Source of the DNA: Asaia bogorensis
Lineage (GTDB): Bacteria; Pseudomonadota; Alphaproteobacteria; Acetobacterales; Acetobacteraceae
Reading direction: 5' to 3'
Length of the DNA: 48,777 bases
NCBI GenBank assembly: GCA_945897825.1
Contig: CAMDGX010000030.1
Coordinates: 1 to 48,777 of the forward strand
The notes beneath the pieces were generated by a model. The model ran no database searches. It worked only from the letters and a program-made list of their open reading frames with translations, and was not told the DNA's origin. The position numbers and the translations under genes were made by a program. This document shows positions 33,227-43,314 of the stretch, one piece after another. Within the stretch, counting starts at the first letter, position 1. Each line of letters begins with the position of its first letter.

Positions 33227-34092
33227 CAGTGGTGGGCGATCTCGCCGGCGCCCCACCAGTAGATGCAGATGAAGAGGAACAGCCACACCACGTCGACGAA
33301 ATGCCAGTACCAGGCGGCCGCCTCGAAGCCGAAATGGCGCTCCGGGGTGAAGTGGCCCTTGCTGGCGCGCACGAGGCAGACGGCGAGGAAGATGGTGCCG
33401 ACGATCACGTGGAAGCCGTGGAAGCCGGTGGCGAGGAAGAACACCGAGGGATAGACGCCGCCGCCGACGAACTTGAACGGAGCCAGCGAGTATTCCCAGG
33501 CCTGCAGCCCGGTGAACAGGAGGCCGAGCGCCACGGTCAGCGAGAGGCCGAGCAGCAACGACTTGCGGTCGTTGTGCACCAGCGCGTGGTGCGCCCAGGT
33601 CAGGGTGGTGCCGGAGAGCAGCAGGATCATCGTGTTGAGGAAGGGCAGGCCCCAGGGGTCGAAGGTCAGCACGCCCTGCGGCGGCCAGACCAGCACTTCG
33701 GCGCCCGAGACATGCTCCGGATACAGGGCGAAGTGGAAGAAGGCCCAGAAGAAGCCGACGAAGAACATCACCTCGCTGGCGATGAACATGATCACGCCGT
33801 AGCGCAGGCCGAGGCGCACGATGGTGCTGTGCATGCCCGGGGTGCTGCTTTCCTTCAGCACGTCGCGCCACCAGCCGAACATGACGCCCAGCGTTCCCAG
33901 CAGACCGAGGATGAGCAGCCACCAGTTGCCGAAATGCGAGACCAGGACGATGCCGGTCAGCGTGGCACCGCCGGTGAGCGCGCCGAGGATCGGCCAGGGC
34001 GAGGGGTCGACCAGGTGGTACGGCTGCTTCAGGCCGGAACTGGTGATTCCGTTGCCCGATAGGGTCGAGGCGCCGTGCGAGTCGCTGCTCAT
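33226..34092 (-). CDS. ctaE: Cytochrome c oxidase subunit III
   Basis: A 288-residue subunit with seven transmembrane helices. Family blocks are YHLVDPSPWPILG, FHFALYPE and the final WYWHFVDVVWLFLFICIYWWG. Subunit III stabilises the aa3-type oxidase and its proton pathway. It is 95 bp after the ctaG start and directly before DUF983. Confidence 0.96.
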   Translation of the reverse strand: MSSDSHGASTLSGNGITSSGLKQPYHLVDPSPWPILGALTGGATLTGIVLVSHFGNWWLLILGLLGTLGVMFGWWRDVLKESSTPGMHSTIVRLGLRYGVIMFIASEVMFFVGFFWAFFHFALYPEHVSGAEVLVWPPQGVLTFDPWGLPFLNTMILLLSGTTLTWAHHALVHNDRKSLLLGLSLTVALGLLFTGLQAWEYSLAPFKFVGGGVYPSVFFLATGFHGFHVIVGTIFLAVCLVRASKGHFTPERHFGFEAAAWYWHFVDVVWLFLFICIYWWGAGEIAHH

Positions 34093-34187
34093 GCCATGCT
34101 TGTCCCAGGTGGTGGCCGCATCATCGTCATATCACGCGCCGCGGCAAGCGGGAGCCTGCGCGCGCCGGAGGCAGGAGGGGCCGCGCG

Positions 34188-34814
34188 TCATGGCGTGGCC
34201 CTCTTCTGGCCGACATGCGGGCCCGCCGCGGCGATCGTGGCGTCGTCGAGGCTGCGGAAGAAGGTGTAGGAGATCGTGATGGTGCGCAGGTTGCGCGTAT
34301 CGGGGTCGTCGAGGATGGCAGGGTCGACCCAGAAGCTGAGCGGGAAGGACATTTCCTGGCCAGGCGTCAGCGTCTGTTCGTCGAAGCAGAAGCAGGCGGT
34401 CTTGTGGAAGTAGCGTCCGGCCTTGTCGGGGGTGACGTTGTAGGTGGAAACGCCGGTGACGGGACGGTCGGTGGGGTTGCGGGCAACGTAGAAGGCGACC
34501 GCTTCCTCGCCCAGGCGCAGGGTGACGTCGCGCTGCACCGGGGCGAATTTCCACGGCATGCCCGAATTCACGTCGGCATTGAAGCGGACGGTGATGGTGC
34601 GGTCGATCGTGCGCGGGCTCGGGGCCGCGTCGATGCGGGGCGTGCCGCCGTAGCCGGTGATCTGGCAGAAGATGCGGTAGAGCGGCACGGCGGCGAAGGA
34701 CAGGCCGAGCATGCCGCCGATCACACCCAACAGGGTAAAGGCGATCACGCCGTTCCGGGCCGGGCGCGGGGGCGTGGCGGGCGTTTGGGCGGGCGTTTGG
34801 GCGGGCGTTGTCAC
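34188..34814 (-). CDS. ctaG: Cytochrome c oxidase assembly protein CtaG/Cox11
   Basis: A 208-residue copper chaperone with one N-terminal membrane helix and a periplasmic beta domain. The copper-binding CFCF motif lies in HKTACFCFDEQTL, followed by PLSFWVDP. It inserts Cu(B) into subunit I. The start is GTG at 34814, one base after the stop of a 57-residue membrane protein. The N-terminus has a short repeat (TPAQTPAQTP). Confidence 0.95.
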   Translation of the reverse strand: MTTPAQTPAQTPATPPRPARNGVIAFTLLGVIGGMLGLSFAAVPLYRIFCQITGYGGTPRIDAAPSPRTIDRTITVRFNADVNSGMPWKFAPVQRDVTLRLGEEAVAFYVARNPTDRPVTGVSTYNVTPDKAGRYFHKTACFCFDEQTLTPGQEMSFPLSFWVDPAILDDPDTRNLRTITISYTFFRSLDDATIAAAGPHVGQKRATP

Positions 34815-34815
34815 G

Positions 34816-34989
34816 TCAGCCTCCGATGCCGGGTTTGGTCATCTTCACCACCGTGATCGCGTAGAACAGCACGGACAGCGCGATGAGGACCACCAGCATG
34901 GCGATGTTGCGGCCGCGGCGGCGGCGGCGCGCTTCGTCGTCGCGCTGGCTGGGAGGAACGACAGCCGGGGGCTCGGGCGCGGGCGTCAT
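34816..34989 (-). CDS. CoxF-like 57-residue single-helix membrane protein
   Basis: A short gene between ctaB and ctaG: 57 residues, an Arg-rich cytoplasmic segment (EARRRRRGRN), then one hydrophobic helix (IAMLVVLIALSVLFYAITVV) and the end KMTKPGIGG. Small proteins of this shape, sometimes called CoxF, occur at this place in alphaproteobacterial cta operons. It lies 3 bp after ctaB and 1 bp before ctaG, so it is surely translated with them. The exact role is unknown. Confidence 0.8.
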   Translation of the reverse strand: MTPAPEPPAVVPPSQRDDEARRRRRGRNIAMLVVLIALSVLFYAITVVKMTKPGIGG

Positions 34990-34992
34990 GGC

Positions 34993-35970
34993 CTAGCCCA
35001 CCAAGCGGTCGGCCGCGATGGCGGCGAACAGGATGAACAGATAGGCGATCGAGAACTTGAAGGTGTTGCGCGCGGGGGTGTCGTTCGTCTGGCTGACGCC
35101 GGACGAATCCTGCGCGTCGCGCAACACGCGCCAGGAGCAGGCGAGGAAGCCGATGCCCAGGGCCAGCGCGGTCGCACCATAGATCGGGCCGGCGAGACCC
35201 AGCGCCCACGGCGCCAGCGACACGGCCACGAGAACGAGCGTGTAGACGAAGATGTGCCGGCGGGTTTCGCGCGCGCCGGCCACGACAGGCAGCATCGGCA
35301 CGCCGGCCCGGGCGTAGTCGGCATGGGCCCAGAGCGACAGCGCCCAGAAATGCGGCGGGGTCCAGAAGAACACGATGGCGAACAGCAGCAGCGGCAGCGT
35401 CTCGAGCCCCCCGGTCACGGCGGCCCAGCCGATCACCGGGGGGAAGGCGCCGGCGGCACCGCCGATGACGATGTTCTGCGCCGTCCGGCGCTTCAGCCAC
35501 ATCGTGTAGATGAACACGTAGAAGCCGATCGAGGCGGCCAGCACACCGGCGGCGACGAAGTTGGTCGCCAGGGCCATGACCAGCACCGAGGCGACGGCGA
35601 GGACCACGCCGAAGCCGAGCGCCTCGCCCGGCGCGATGCGGCCGGCCGGGATCGGGCGGTTGCGGGTGCGGCGCATCACCAGGTCGATGTCGCGGTCGTA
35701 CCACATGTTGATCGCGCCGGCGGCCCCGGCCGCGACCGTGATGCAGAGGATCGCGGTGGCGGCCAGCACCGGGTGCAGGCTGCCCGGGGCGATGATCATG
35801 CCGATCCAGCCGGTGAAGACCACCAGCATCACCACGCGCGGCTTGAGCAGCGCGATCCAGTCGGAAACCGACGAGATCGGCAGCTCCGCGCTGGCGGCTT
35901 GGGCGCCGTCGCGCAGGGCGGCGGGGTGCCCCCCTGGCTGCGGCAACACCTGGCTGGCGGCTTCGGTCAT
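34993..35970 (-). CDS. ctaB: Heme o synthase (protoheme IX farnesyltransferase)
   Basis: A 325-residue prenyltransferase with nine hydrophobic segments. It converts heme b to heme o with farnesyl diphosphate. Motifs are NMWYDRDID and [10 protein letters not shown] in the first active-site loop, then the block [19 protein letters not shown] and [10 protein letters not shown]. The ATG at 35970 follows GGTGAGG and lies 4 bp after the ctaD stop; the frame upstream of it overlaps ctaD and is rejected. Confidence 0.95.
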   Translation of the reverse strand: MTEAASQVLPQPGGHPAALRDGAQAASAELPISSVSDWIALLKPRVVMLVVFTGWIGMIIAPGSLHPVLAATAILCITVAAGAAGAINMWYDRDIDLVMRRTRNRPIPAGRIAPGEALGFGVVLAVASVLVMALATNFVAAGVLAASIGFYVFIYTMWLKRRTAQNIVIGGAAGAFPPVIGWAAVTGGLETLPLLLFAIVFFWTPPHFWALSLWAHADYARAGVPMLPVVAGARETRRHIFVYTLVLVAVSLAPWALGLAGPIYGATALALGIGFLACSWRVLRDAQDSSGVSQTNDTPARNTFKFSIAYLFILFAAIAADRLVG

Positions 35971-35974
35971 GGCC

Positions 35975-37615
<1,641 letters not shown>

Positions 37616-38509
37616 CTAGTGGCGCGCCGCGGCCAGGACGGTGTCCCGGCTGCCGTCGGTTGCCGCCCGAACGGGGGCCGTCTCGTTGCTGGCGAACTTC
37701 TTCTTCGCCTCGACCAGCCAGGCCGCGAACTCGGCATCGCTCACCGCGCGGATGACGATGGGCATGTTGGTGTGGTCCTCGCCGCAGATCTGGTTGCACT
37801 GGCCGTAGAAGGTGCCGGCGCGGTCGACGCGGACCCAGGTCTCGATGGTGCGCCCGGGGATCGCGTAGCGCTGCACGCCGAGCGAGGGAATGAAGTAGCT
37901 GTGGATGACGTCGGCGCTGGTGGTCAGGATGCGGACGTTCTTGCCGACCGGCAGCACCAGCGGCTCGTCCACGTCCAGCAGGCGCAGCCCTTCCTTCCAC
38001 GCGCCGTTCTTGGAGTCGAGCGGGCGGCTGCCGAAGTTCAGGCCTTCGGCATCGGGGTAGGTGTATTCCCAGTACCACTGCCGGCCGGTGACCTTCACGG
38101 TCATGTCGGCCTCGGTCGTGCGGTCCTGGAAATAGACCAGGCGGAAGCTGGGGATGGCGATCACCACCAGGATCAGCACCGGCACCACCGTCCAGGCCAC
38201 TTCCAGCACGGTGTTGTGGCTGGTCTGGCTGGGGTTCGGGTTCCGCTCGGCGGCGAAGCGCCAGATCACGTAGGCGAGCAGCGCGCCGACGAACAGGGTG
38301 ATCAGCGTGATGATCACCAGCACCAGGTTGTGCAGGCTGTGGATGCCCTCCTGCACCGGGCTCGCGGCCGGCTGCATGCCCATTTGCCAGGGGCGCGGCA
38401 CATCGGCGAAGGCAGGTTCGCCCAGCCCGAGAAACACGGTGGCCAGGGCGAGGACCGCCAGGGTAGCGGCGGCAGCCAGACGCCGGAAGAGTTGCATCGT
38501 ACGATCCAT
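37616..38509 (-). CDS. ctaC: Cytochrome c oxidase subunit II
   Basis: A 297-residue subunit with a signal-like N-terminus, two membrane helices (about residues 55-80 and 95-120) and a periplasmic cupredoxin domain. The Cu(A) ligands are in GQCNQICGEDHTNMPI, and TGRQWYWEYTYPD is the aromatic electron-entry patch. It is the first gene of the oxidase operon. The ATG at 38509 is chosen; an ATG four codons on (38497) is also possible. The 38510-38700 gap before it must hold the promoter; no box stands out. Confidence 0.96.
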   Translation of the reverse strand: MDRTMQLFRRLAAAATLAVLALATVFLGLGEPAFADVPRPWQMGMQPAASPVQEGIHSLHNLVLVIITLITLFVGALLAYVIWRFAAERNPNPSQTSHNTVLEVAWTVVPVLILVVIAIPSFRLVYFQDRTTEADMTVKVTGRQWYWEYTYPDAEGLNFGSRPLDSKNGAWKEGLRLLDVDEPLVLPVGKNVRILTTSADVIHSYFIPSLGVQRYAIPGRTIETWVRVDRAGTFYGQCNQICGEDHTNMPIVIRAVSDAEFAAWLVEAKKKFASNETAPVRAATDGSRDTVLAAARH

Positions 38510-38700
38510 CCCGCTGAGGCGCACCGGCACATGCACGCCGGGCAATGCAGGATTTGGGCTACTCCGCCGCCGTGTCCAGATCAAGGGCCGTCGGTCAAAA
38601 TCCGTCGCCTTGCCGCACATGACGGCTTCCCTCGCGGCGCCGCGCGCACGGTTCCCCCGCGCCATGCCGCCCGCGGGGGCAGGGCGCGGCAGGTGCTGCG

Positions 38701-39363
38701 TCAGTTGCGGAATCTTGCGAGGGTGAACAGACCGAAGGGGGGCACCGGCGAGAACTGCGCGATGGCGCGTTCCTCGGCGTTGAACAGGGCATCGACCGCG
38801 AAGTCCGGATGCCAGCCCAGGGCGCGCGACGCCGGCGCCATGGTGCGCTCGGCCCACCAGCGCAGCCCGCCCTCGGCCGCGAAGTGGTTCACGAACAGGA
38901 TATGCCCGCCGGGGCGCACAACGCGGCGCAGCTCGGCCATCAGCATCCGCGGATGCGGCACGACGGAGGCCACGAACATCGCCACCGCGATGTCGAAGCT
39001 TTCGGCAGCGAAACCGGTCGACTCGGCGTCGATCTCCAGCAGGGCCTCGACATTGGCCAGGCGCTGCGTGGCAACCCGCGTGCGGGCCCGCTCCAGCATC
39101 TCCGCGGACAGGTCGATGCCGGTGATGCGCTTCTCGGCGCGGTAATGCGGCAAGGCAAGGCCGGTGCCCACGCCGACCTCGAGCACCTTGACCCCGGGCA
39201 GGCGATTCACCTCGGCGACGGCGCGCCGCCGCCCCCAGCCGGAGATCCCCCCGAACACAAGGTCATAGACCCCAGCCCAACGACGGTAGGCCGCCCGCAC
39301 GGCGTCGGCATCGAGCGCGGATTGCGGCCCGACCGTTTGGTGCGGTCGGGAATATTGACTCAT
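38701..39363 (-). CDS. SAM-dependent methyltransferase, PmtA-like
   Basis: A 220-residue class I methyltransferase. The SAM motif VLEVGVGTGLALPHY is followed by GIDLSAEML and by FVASVVPHPRMLMAELRRVVRPGG. The N-terminal YDLVFGGISGWGRRRAV block is typical of Rhodobacter-type phosphatidylethanolamine N-methyltransferases, which make phosphatidylcholine. The start at 39363 is supported by frame and family length. It is alone, 190 bp before ctaC on the same strand. The gap 39364-39585 shows no gene. Confidence 0.82.
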   Translation of the reverse strand: MSQYSRPHQTVGPQSALDADAVRAAYRRWAGVYDLVFGGISGWGRRRAVAEVNRLPGVKVLEVGVGTGLALPHYRAEKRITGIDLSAEMLERARTRVATQRLANVEALLEIDAESTGFAAESFDIAVAMFVASVVPHPRMLMAELRRVVRPGGHILFVNHFAAEGGLRWWAERTMAPASRALGWHPDFAVDALFNAEERAIAQFSPVPPFGLFTLARFRN

Positions 39364-39585
39364 GGGCTGGCTCGTCCCTCCGGTCGCACGACCGGGCTAT
39401 CGGCCCGAATCGACGATGACAAGTAACACGTTCGCGCCGGCCAGGGGAGTCTGCAACCGGATTTCCCCTCCATCGGCGTGGCCTGCCGCGATGGAGAGGC
39501 AGCTTCGCCCGATCGCGCGCACCCTTGCCCGAAGGCCGGAGCGCCGCGCGGTCGGGCCCGGGCAACCGCCCGGTCGGTCGCCGGG

Positions 39586-39792
39586 TCAGTCAGCCGTCAG
39601 GTTCACGGCCGCCGCCCGGCCGTTGGGCTGCTGTTCGATCTCGAAATTGAGCTTTTGGCCCTCATTGAGGGTGCGCAGCCCGGCCTTCTGGACCGCACTG
39701 ATGTGCACGAACACATCCTTGCCCCCCGTATCCGGGGCGACGAAGCCGTACCCCTTGGTTGGATTGAACCACTTTACCGTTCCCTTCGGCAT
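39586..39792 (-). CDS. Cold-shock protein (CspA family)
   Basis: A 68-residue cold-shock-domain protein that binds single-stranded nucleic acid. RNP1 is KGYGFVAP and RNP2 is DVFVHISAV. Length and the start MPKGTVKWFN are standard. The ATG at 39792 follows GGAAG. An in-frame GTG at 39906 would add a Lys/Arg-rich tail encoded in the repetitive leader and is rejected. A promoter candidate lies about 240 nt upstream, so the message has a long leader as in cspA genes. Confidence 0.93.
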   Translation of the reverse strand: MPKGTVKWFNPTKGYGFVAPDTGGKDVFVHISAVQKAGLRTLNEGQKLNFEIEQQPNGRAAAVNLTAD

Positions 39793-40065
39793 CGACTTCC
39801 GCCCTTTGTTGTGGGGCGTCCGTCCCGGACAACGCAAACCGGCGGCCGGTGGGCTGACTGTCGGGCCTTTGCCTTTCGGGCGGGTCTTCGCCTTTCGGGT
39901 CTTCACCTTCGGGTCGGCGCGGCTGGGGTCGGCTGGGCAGGGTTGGACGCCCTCGTGCTCGCAGGTGCATCCAACTGATGCATCCGGGCAGCGCGCTCCC
40001 TGATTCTGTCGCGGGATTTCCCCACCGCCACAATCACGTTACGCCCCGGCCCAGAGGCATTTCAA
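39793..40065 (-). promoter_or_regulatory. Cold-shock gene promoter and long 5' leader
   Basis: On the minus strand, TTGAAA (40065-40060) and TAACGT (40041-40036) are spaced 18 bp apart, predicting a start near 40029 and a leader of about 237 nt. The leader contains three tandem copies of a 13-19-bp unit with GGTCTTCG/CCTTTCGGG (plus strand, 39871-39917). Long structured leaders control cspA translation in cold; that role here is inferred. From 40066 to 40179 nothing was recognised. Confidence 0.45.
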
Positions 40066-40179
40066 CCAAGATGCAGCGGTCCAACGCGCGGATATGCGAA
40101 ATGATCCACGCTCTCAGAATCGTGAACAGCCGCGCTGCAACCCCACTGGCCGGGTCGTCATGTGGCCTGTCCGAGCGCG

Positions 40180-41577
40180 TCAGCCGAGGTTCGGATGCAT
40201 CCGGTCGGTGCCGGCCGCGCGTTCCCAGGCGCGGGCGACCTGGAACAGGGTGGCCTCGTCGAAATGCCGCCCGACGAACTGCACCGAGAGCGGCAGCCCT
40301 TCCCGCGACAGCCCGGCCAGCATCGCCAGCGCCGGGTGGCCCGTCGTGTTGAACGGCGCGCGCGCCTGACGCGGATAGGTGCGCGCCGTCTCGGCCGCAT
40401 CCTCGATGCGGCTCGGCGGGTCCATGGAGCTGGCGCACAGCAGCACATCCACCTCCTCCAGTGCTGCATCGACCAGGGCGATCATCTCCGCACGGCGGCG
40501 CTGGGCGGCGAGCAGGTCGCCGGCCGACAGGAAGGCGCCGGGCATCAGCCGCCGGCGCCCGAGCTGCCCGTAGTCGCCGGGGCGCTCGCGCAGCCACGGG
40601 GCGTGGATGGTCCAAGCCTCGGCATTCAGGATCACCCGGTTGACGGCGGCGAACTCGCCCAGCGTGGGCAGCGAAATGTCGCGCAGGATCGCGCCCTCGC
40701 CGGCCAGGGTCCGCGCAACAGTGTCCAGCCCGGCCGCGACCTCAGGGTGGGCCGGCAGGTCGCGCTCGTGGAAGTGGCGGACGAAGCCGATGCGCAGGTC
40801 GCGCACGCCGCGATCCAGCCGCGCGGCGAAATACCGGCGGGGTGCGGCGGCGCTGCCTGGATCGTGCGGGTCATGGCCGGCGATGGCATCGAGCAGCAAG
40901 GCGTTGTCGGCCACGTCGCGCGTCATCGGCCCGACATGGTCGAGCGAGAACGCCAGCGGAAACACTCCGCGGCGGGAGACCAGCCCATAGGTCGGCTTGA
41001 GGCCGACGATCCCGCAGGCGCTGGCCGGGTTGCGCACCGAGCCGCCGGTATCGGTGCCGAGGGCGAGCGGGAAGAACCCGGCGCCCAGCCCCGCGCCCGA
41101 GCCGGAGGAGGAGCCGCCCGGATGGTGGTCGCGGTTCCACGGGTTGCGCGCCGGCGGCCACGGCAGGTCGAAGCTCGGCCCGCCGATGGCGAACTCGTGG
41201 GTGGACAGCTTGCCCATGACGATCGCGCCCGCCTGGCGCAGCTTCGCGACCACCACCGAGTCGGCGCTGGCGGGCGTGCCGGGCATCACCTTGGAATGGC
41301 AGGTGGTCGGCAGCCCGGCGACATCGATGATGTCCTTGATGCCGACCGGCACGCCATGCAGCGGGCCGCGGATGCGCCCGGCGGCGATCTCCACCTCGGC
41401 GGCCGCGGCGGCGGCGAGCGCCCCTTCGGCATCGACGCGGATGAAGGCGTTCAGCTGCGGGTCGAGCCGCTCGATGCGCGCCAGCAGGGCGCGGACCAGT
41501 TCGGTGGGCGAGAGCCTGCGCGCGGCATAGGCGCGGCTGGCGGCGGCGGCGGTCAGCCAGTGCAGGTCGTCGCTCAT
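40180..41577 (-). CDS. Amidase-signature family amidase
   Basis: A 465-residue amidase-signature hydrolase. Lys81 is in PVGIKDIID, cis-Ser157 in GGSSSGSGAG and the nucleophile Ser180 in GTDTGGSVRNPA. It resembles the AtzE/GatA-like branch, in which a small protein partner is encoded just upstream, and a 60-residue gene overlaps its start here by four bases (ATGA). The substrate may be a carboxylated or urea-like amide (inference). A second amidase lies at 1905-3311, but the two are clearly different. Confidence 0.9.
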   Translation of the reverse strand: MSDDLHWLTAAAASRAYAARRLSPTELVRALLARIERLDPQLNAFIRVDAEGALAAAAAAEVEIAAGRIRGPLHGVPVGIKDIIDVAGLPTTCHSKVMPGTPASADSVVVAKLRQAGAIVMGKLSTHEFAIGGPSFDLPWPPARNPWNRDHHPGGSSSGSGAGLGAGFFPLALGTDTGGSVRNPASACGIVGLKPTYGLVSRRGVFPLAFSLDHVGPMTRDVADNALLLDAIAGHDPHDPGSAAAPRRYFAARLDRGVRDLRIGFVRHFHERDLPAHPEVAAGLDTVARTLAGEGAILRDISLPTLGEFAAVNRVILNAEAWTIHAPWLRERPGDYGQLGRRRLMPGAFLSAGDLLAAQRRRAEMIALVDAALEEVDVLLCASSMDPPSRIEDAAETARTYPRQARAPFNTTGHPALAMLAGLSREGLPLSVQFVGRHFDEATLFQVARAWERAAGTDRMHPNLG

Positions 41578-41756
41578 TTCGTGCCTCCGACCTTCATCGG
41601 CGGCCACGGCTCGGCGGCGGGGCTGGTGGGGGTGTGGATCTCGCCGCTGCGGCCGAGCGCCTGGGCGGCGGCATTGGCGACGCAGTCCGGGAACTCGGCC
41701 AGCGCGCGCTCCAGCCCGGCCTGGCGGGCCAGGGCCTCGACGAATGACTTGTCCAT
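41574..41756 (-). CDS. Amidase-associated small protein, AtzG/GatC-like candidate
   Basis: A 60-residue protein starting MDKSFVEALARQAGLERAL, with one amphipathic helix and a Pro-rich end (AAEPWPPMK). Its stop overlaps the amidase ATG. The pattern of helix, then Pro-rich tail, matches small partners of amidases such as AtzG or GatC, but identity is too low to be sure. No other domain is seen. A small leader with an intrinsic terminator lies 67 bp upstream. Confidence 0.6.
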   Translation of the reverse strand: MDKSFVEALARQAGLERALAEFPDCVANAAAQALGRSGEIHTPTSPAAEPWPPMKVGGTK

Positions 41757-41822
41757 GGAACACCCCCTGCGGTTGCGGGCGGATGGTGCGGCGGCAGACC
41801 GCCGCGGCCAAGGGGGCGAGGC

Positions 41823-41856
41823 AAAAAAAGGGCGGCTCGACGATGCCGAGCCGCCC
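41823..41856 (-). terminator. Perfect intrinsic terminator upstream of the amidase operon
   Basis: On the minus strand, the 10-bp stem GGGCGGCTCG / CGAGCCGCCC with a 7-nt loop is followed by seven T residues. No annotated minus-strand gene lies upstream of it, only 193 bp of gap. Confidence 0.88.
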
Positions 41857-41916
41857 AAAGGTGGCGCCGGGACCCGAGGTCCACTGGCGCGTAGGGGAGG
41901 AGTCCAGAACAATGCG
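41823..41916 (-). ncRNA. Candidate small RNA or leader ending at the intrinsic terminator
   Basis: About 90 nt on the minus strand hold a pyrimidine-rich single-stranded segment with the anti-Shine-Dalgarno-like CTCCTCCCC, then a hairpin with stem GGACC / GGTCC and loop TCG flanked by GCGCC and GGCGCC, then the terminator. This order resembles alphaproteobacterial trans-acting small RNAs such as MmgR/suhB, but the match is by shape only. It could instead be an attenuator for the amidase operon. The 5' end is a guess; no clear promoter box was found. Confidence 0.4.
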
Positions 41917-42049
41917 AATGGCCGTCGCCGGCCACGGGAGGCATATTGCCTGCCAATGGACTAAGAAAAGGTTAAGGCCGGCGGACTTCGCGTTAATGCG
42001 ATACCGGTTTTCTCCAATTGCACGCAGCCTGACGCACCAAGAGGTAGCC

Positions 42050-43237
42050 ATGACCGTCCCGCCGCCGCGTACCGGGCCCCTGGTGGGGCTGAAGGTGCTG
42101 GAACTCGGCCACTACATCGCCGGCCCCTTCTGCACCCGCGTGCTGGCCGATCTCGGCGCCGAGGTGATCAAGGTGGAACCCCCGGCCGGCGACCCGGTGC
42201 GCGGCTGGGGTGCGACCGTGAAGGGCCATCCGGTCTGGTTCAGCATCCACGGCCGCAACAAGCTGTCCGTCGTGCTGGACCTCAAGCGCGACCGCGAGCG
42301 CGCGCTGGCGCTGGCCGCACGCGCCGACGTGCTGGTCGAGAACTACCGCCCCGGCCAGATGGAGAAGCTCGGCCTCGGCCCCGATGTCCTGCACGCCATC
42401 AACCCCCGCCTGGTGATCGCCCGTGTGTCCGGCTACGGCCAGAGCGGCCCCTATCGCGACAAGCCGGCCTTCGGGGCGATCGGCGAAGCGATGGGCGGCA
42501 TCCGCCACCTGACCGGCCATCCCTCCGGCGCCTCGGACCTGCCGCCCCCGCGCTGCGGCATCTCGATCGGCGACGACCTCGCCGGCCTCTACGCCGCGAT
42601 CGGCCTGCTGTCCGCGGTCTACGAGCGCGACGTCACCGGCACCGGCCGCGGACGGATCATCGACGTGAACCTGGTCGATTCCATCGTCAGCCTCATGGAA
42701 GGCATGCTCCCCGAATTCGCCATCGACGGGCGCATCCGCCAGCCGGCGGGTGCTGCCATCCCCACCGCCGCGCCCACCAACACCTACCCCTGCGCCGACG
42801 GCAAGTGGCTGTGCGTGGCGGGCAATTCCGACCTCATCTTCGCCCGGCTGATGGCGGCGATCGGCCGGCCAGAGCTGGCCACCGAGCCGCGCTATGCCAC
42901 CAACGCCCTGCGCTGCGCCGCCGCCGGCGAGCTGGATGCCGCCATCGCCGCCTGGACCCGCACCCTCCCCGCCGCCGAGGCCGAGGCGCTGCTCGAAGCG
43001 GCCGACGTGCCCTGCTCACGCCTGTTCGACATCGCCGACATCGCCGCCGACCCGCACAACCGCGCGCGCGGCGCGGTGCTGGAAGTGGACGACCCGCTGA
43101 TCGGCCGCACCCTGCATTTCGGCCCGACGATCCGCTTCGACGGCATGGCCCCGGAGGCGACGATCGGCTGGACCGGGCCCGCCCTGGGGGCGCACACCGA
43201 CTACGTGTTGGGGACGATCCTGGGGGGCGCCCGCTAG
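42050..43237 (+). CDS. CaiB/BaiF family CoA transferase (class III)
   Basis: A 395-residue family III CoA transferase, which moves CoA between carboxylic acids through an aspartyl-CoA intermediate. Typical blocks are GLKVLELGHYIAGPFCTRVLADLGAEVIKVEPPAGD, shortened here to its ends GLKVLELG and EVIKVEPP, then LVENYRPGQMEKLGLG and the DxV-type region IGDDLAGLYAAIG. The substrate acid is unknown. The ATG at 42050 has GAGG at 42041-42044; the frame upstream runs into the leader RNA region and is rejected. Confidence 0.92.
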   Translation: MTVPPPRTGPLVGLKVLELGHYIAGPFCTRVLADLGAEVIKVEPPAGDPVRGWGATVKGHPVWFSIHGRNKLSVVLDLKRDRERALALAARADVLVENYRPGQMEKLGLGPDVLHAINPRLVIARVSGYGQSGPYRDKPAFGAIGEAMGGIRHLTGHPSGASDLPPPRCGISIGDDLAGLYAAIGLLSAVYERDVTGTGRGRIIDVNLVDSIVSLMEGMLPEFAIDGRIRQPAGAAIPTAAPTNTYPCADGKWLCVAGNSDLIFARLMAAIGRPELATEPRYATNALRCAAAGELDAAIAAWTRTLPAAEAEALLEAADVPCSRLFDIADIAADPHNRARGAVLEVDDPLIGRTLHFGPTIRFDGMAPEATIGWTGPALGAHTDYVLGTILGGAR

Positions 43238-43299
43238 GGGTTGTGGTTGCCAGCCCGAAAGGGGATTGGCAGCAATTTCCGTGCGTTGGCGCTGCAATC

Positions 43300-43308
43300 T
43301 GCTATAGT
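43300..43308 (+). promoter_or_regulatory. Extended -10 promoter element
   Basis: TGC followed by TATAGT (43303-43308) is an extended -10 motif and ends six bases before the ATG of the CHAP gene, so the transcript may start at or near the ATG. No clear -35 box was seen. Confidence 0.35.
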
Positions 43309-43314
43309 GCCGGC

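Noticed and set aside
39586-39906. Longer cold-shock protein starting at the GTG at 39906
   Set aside because: The extra 38 residues are encoded by the repetitive leader, and the standard CspA start at 39792 has a ribosome binding site.
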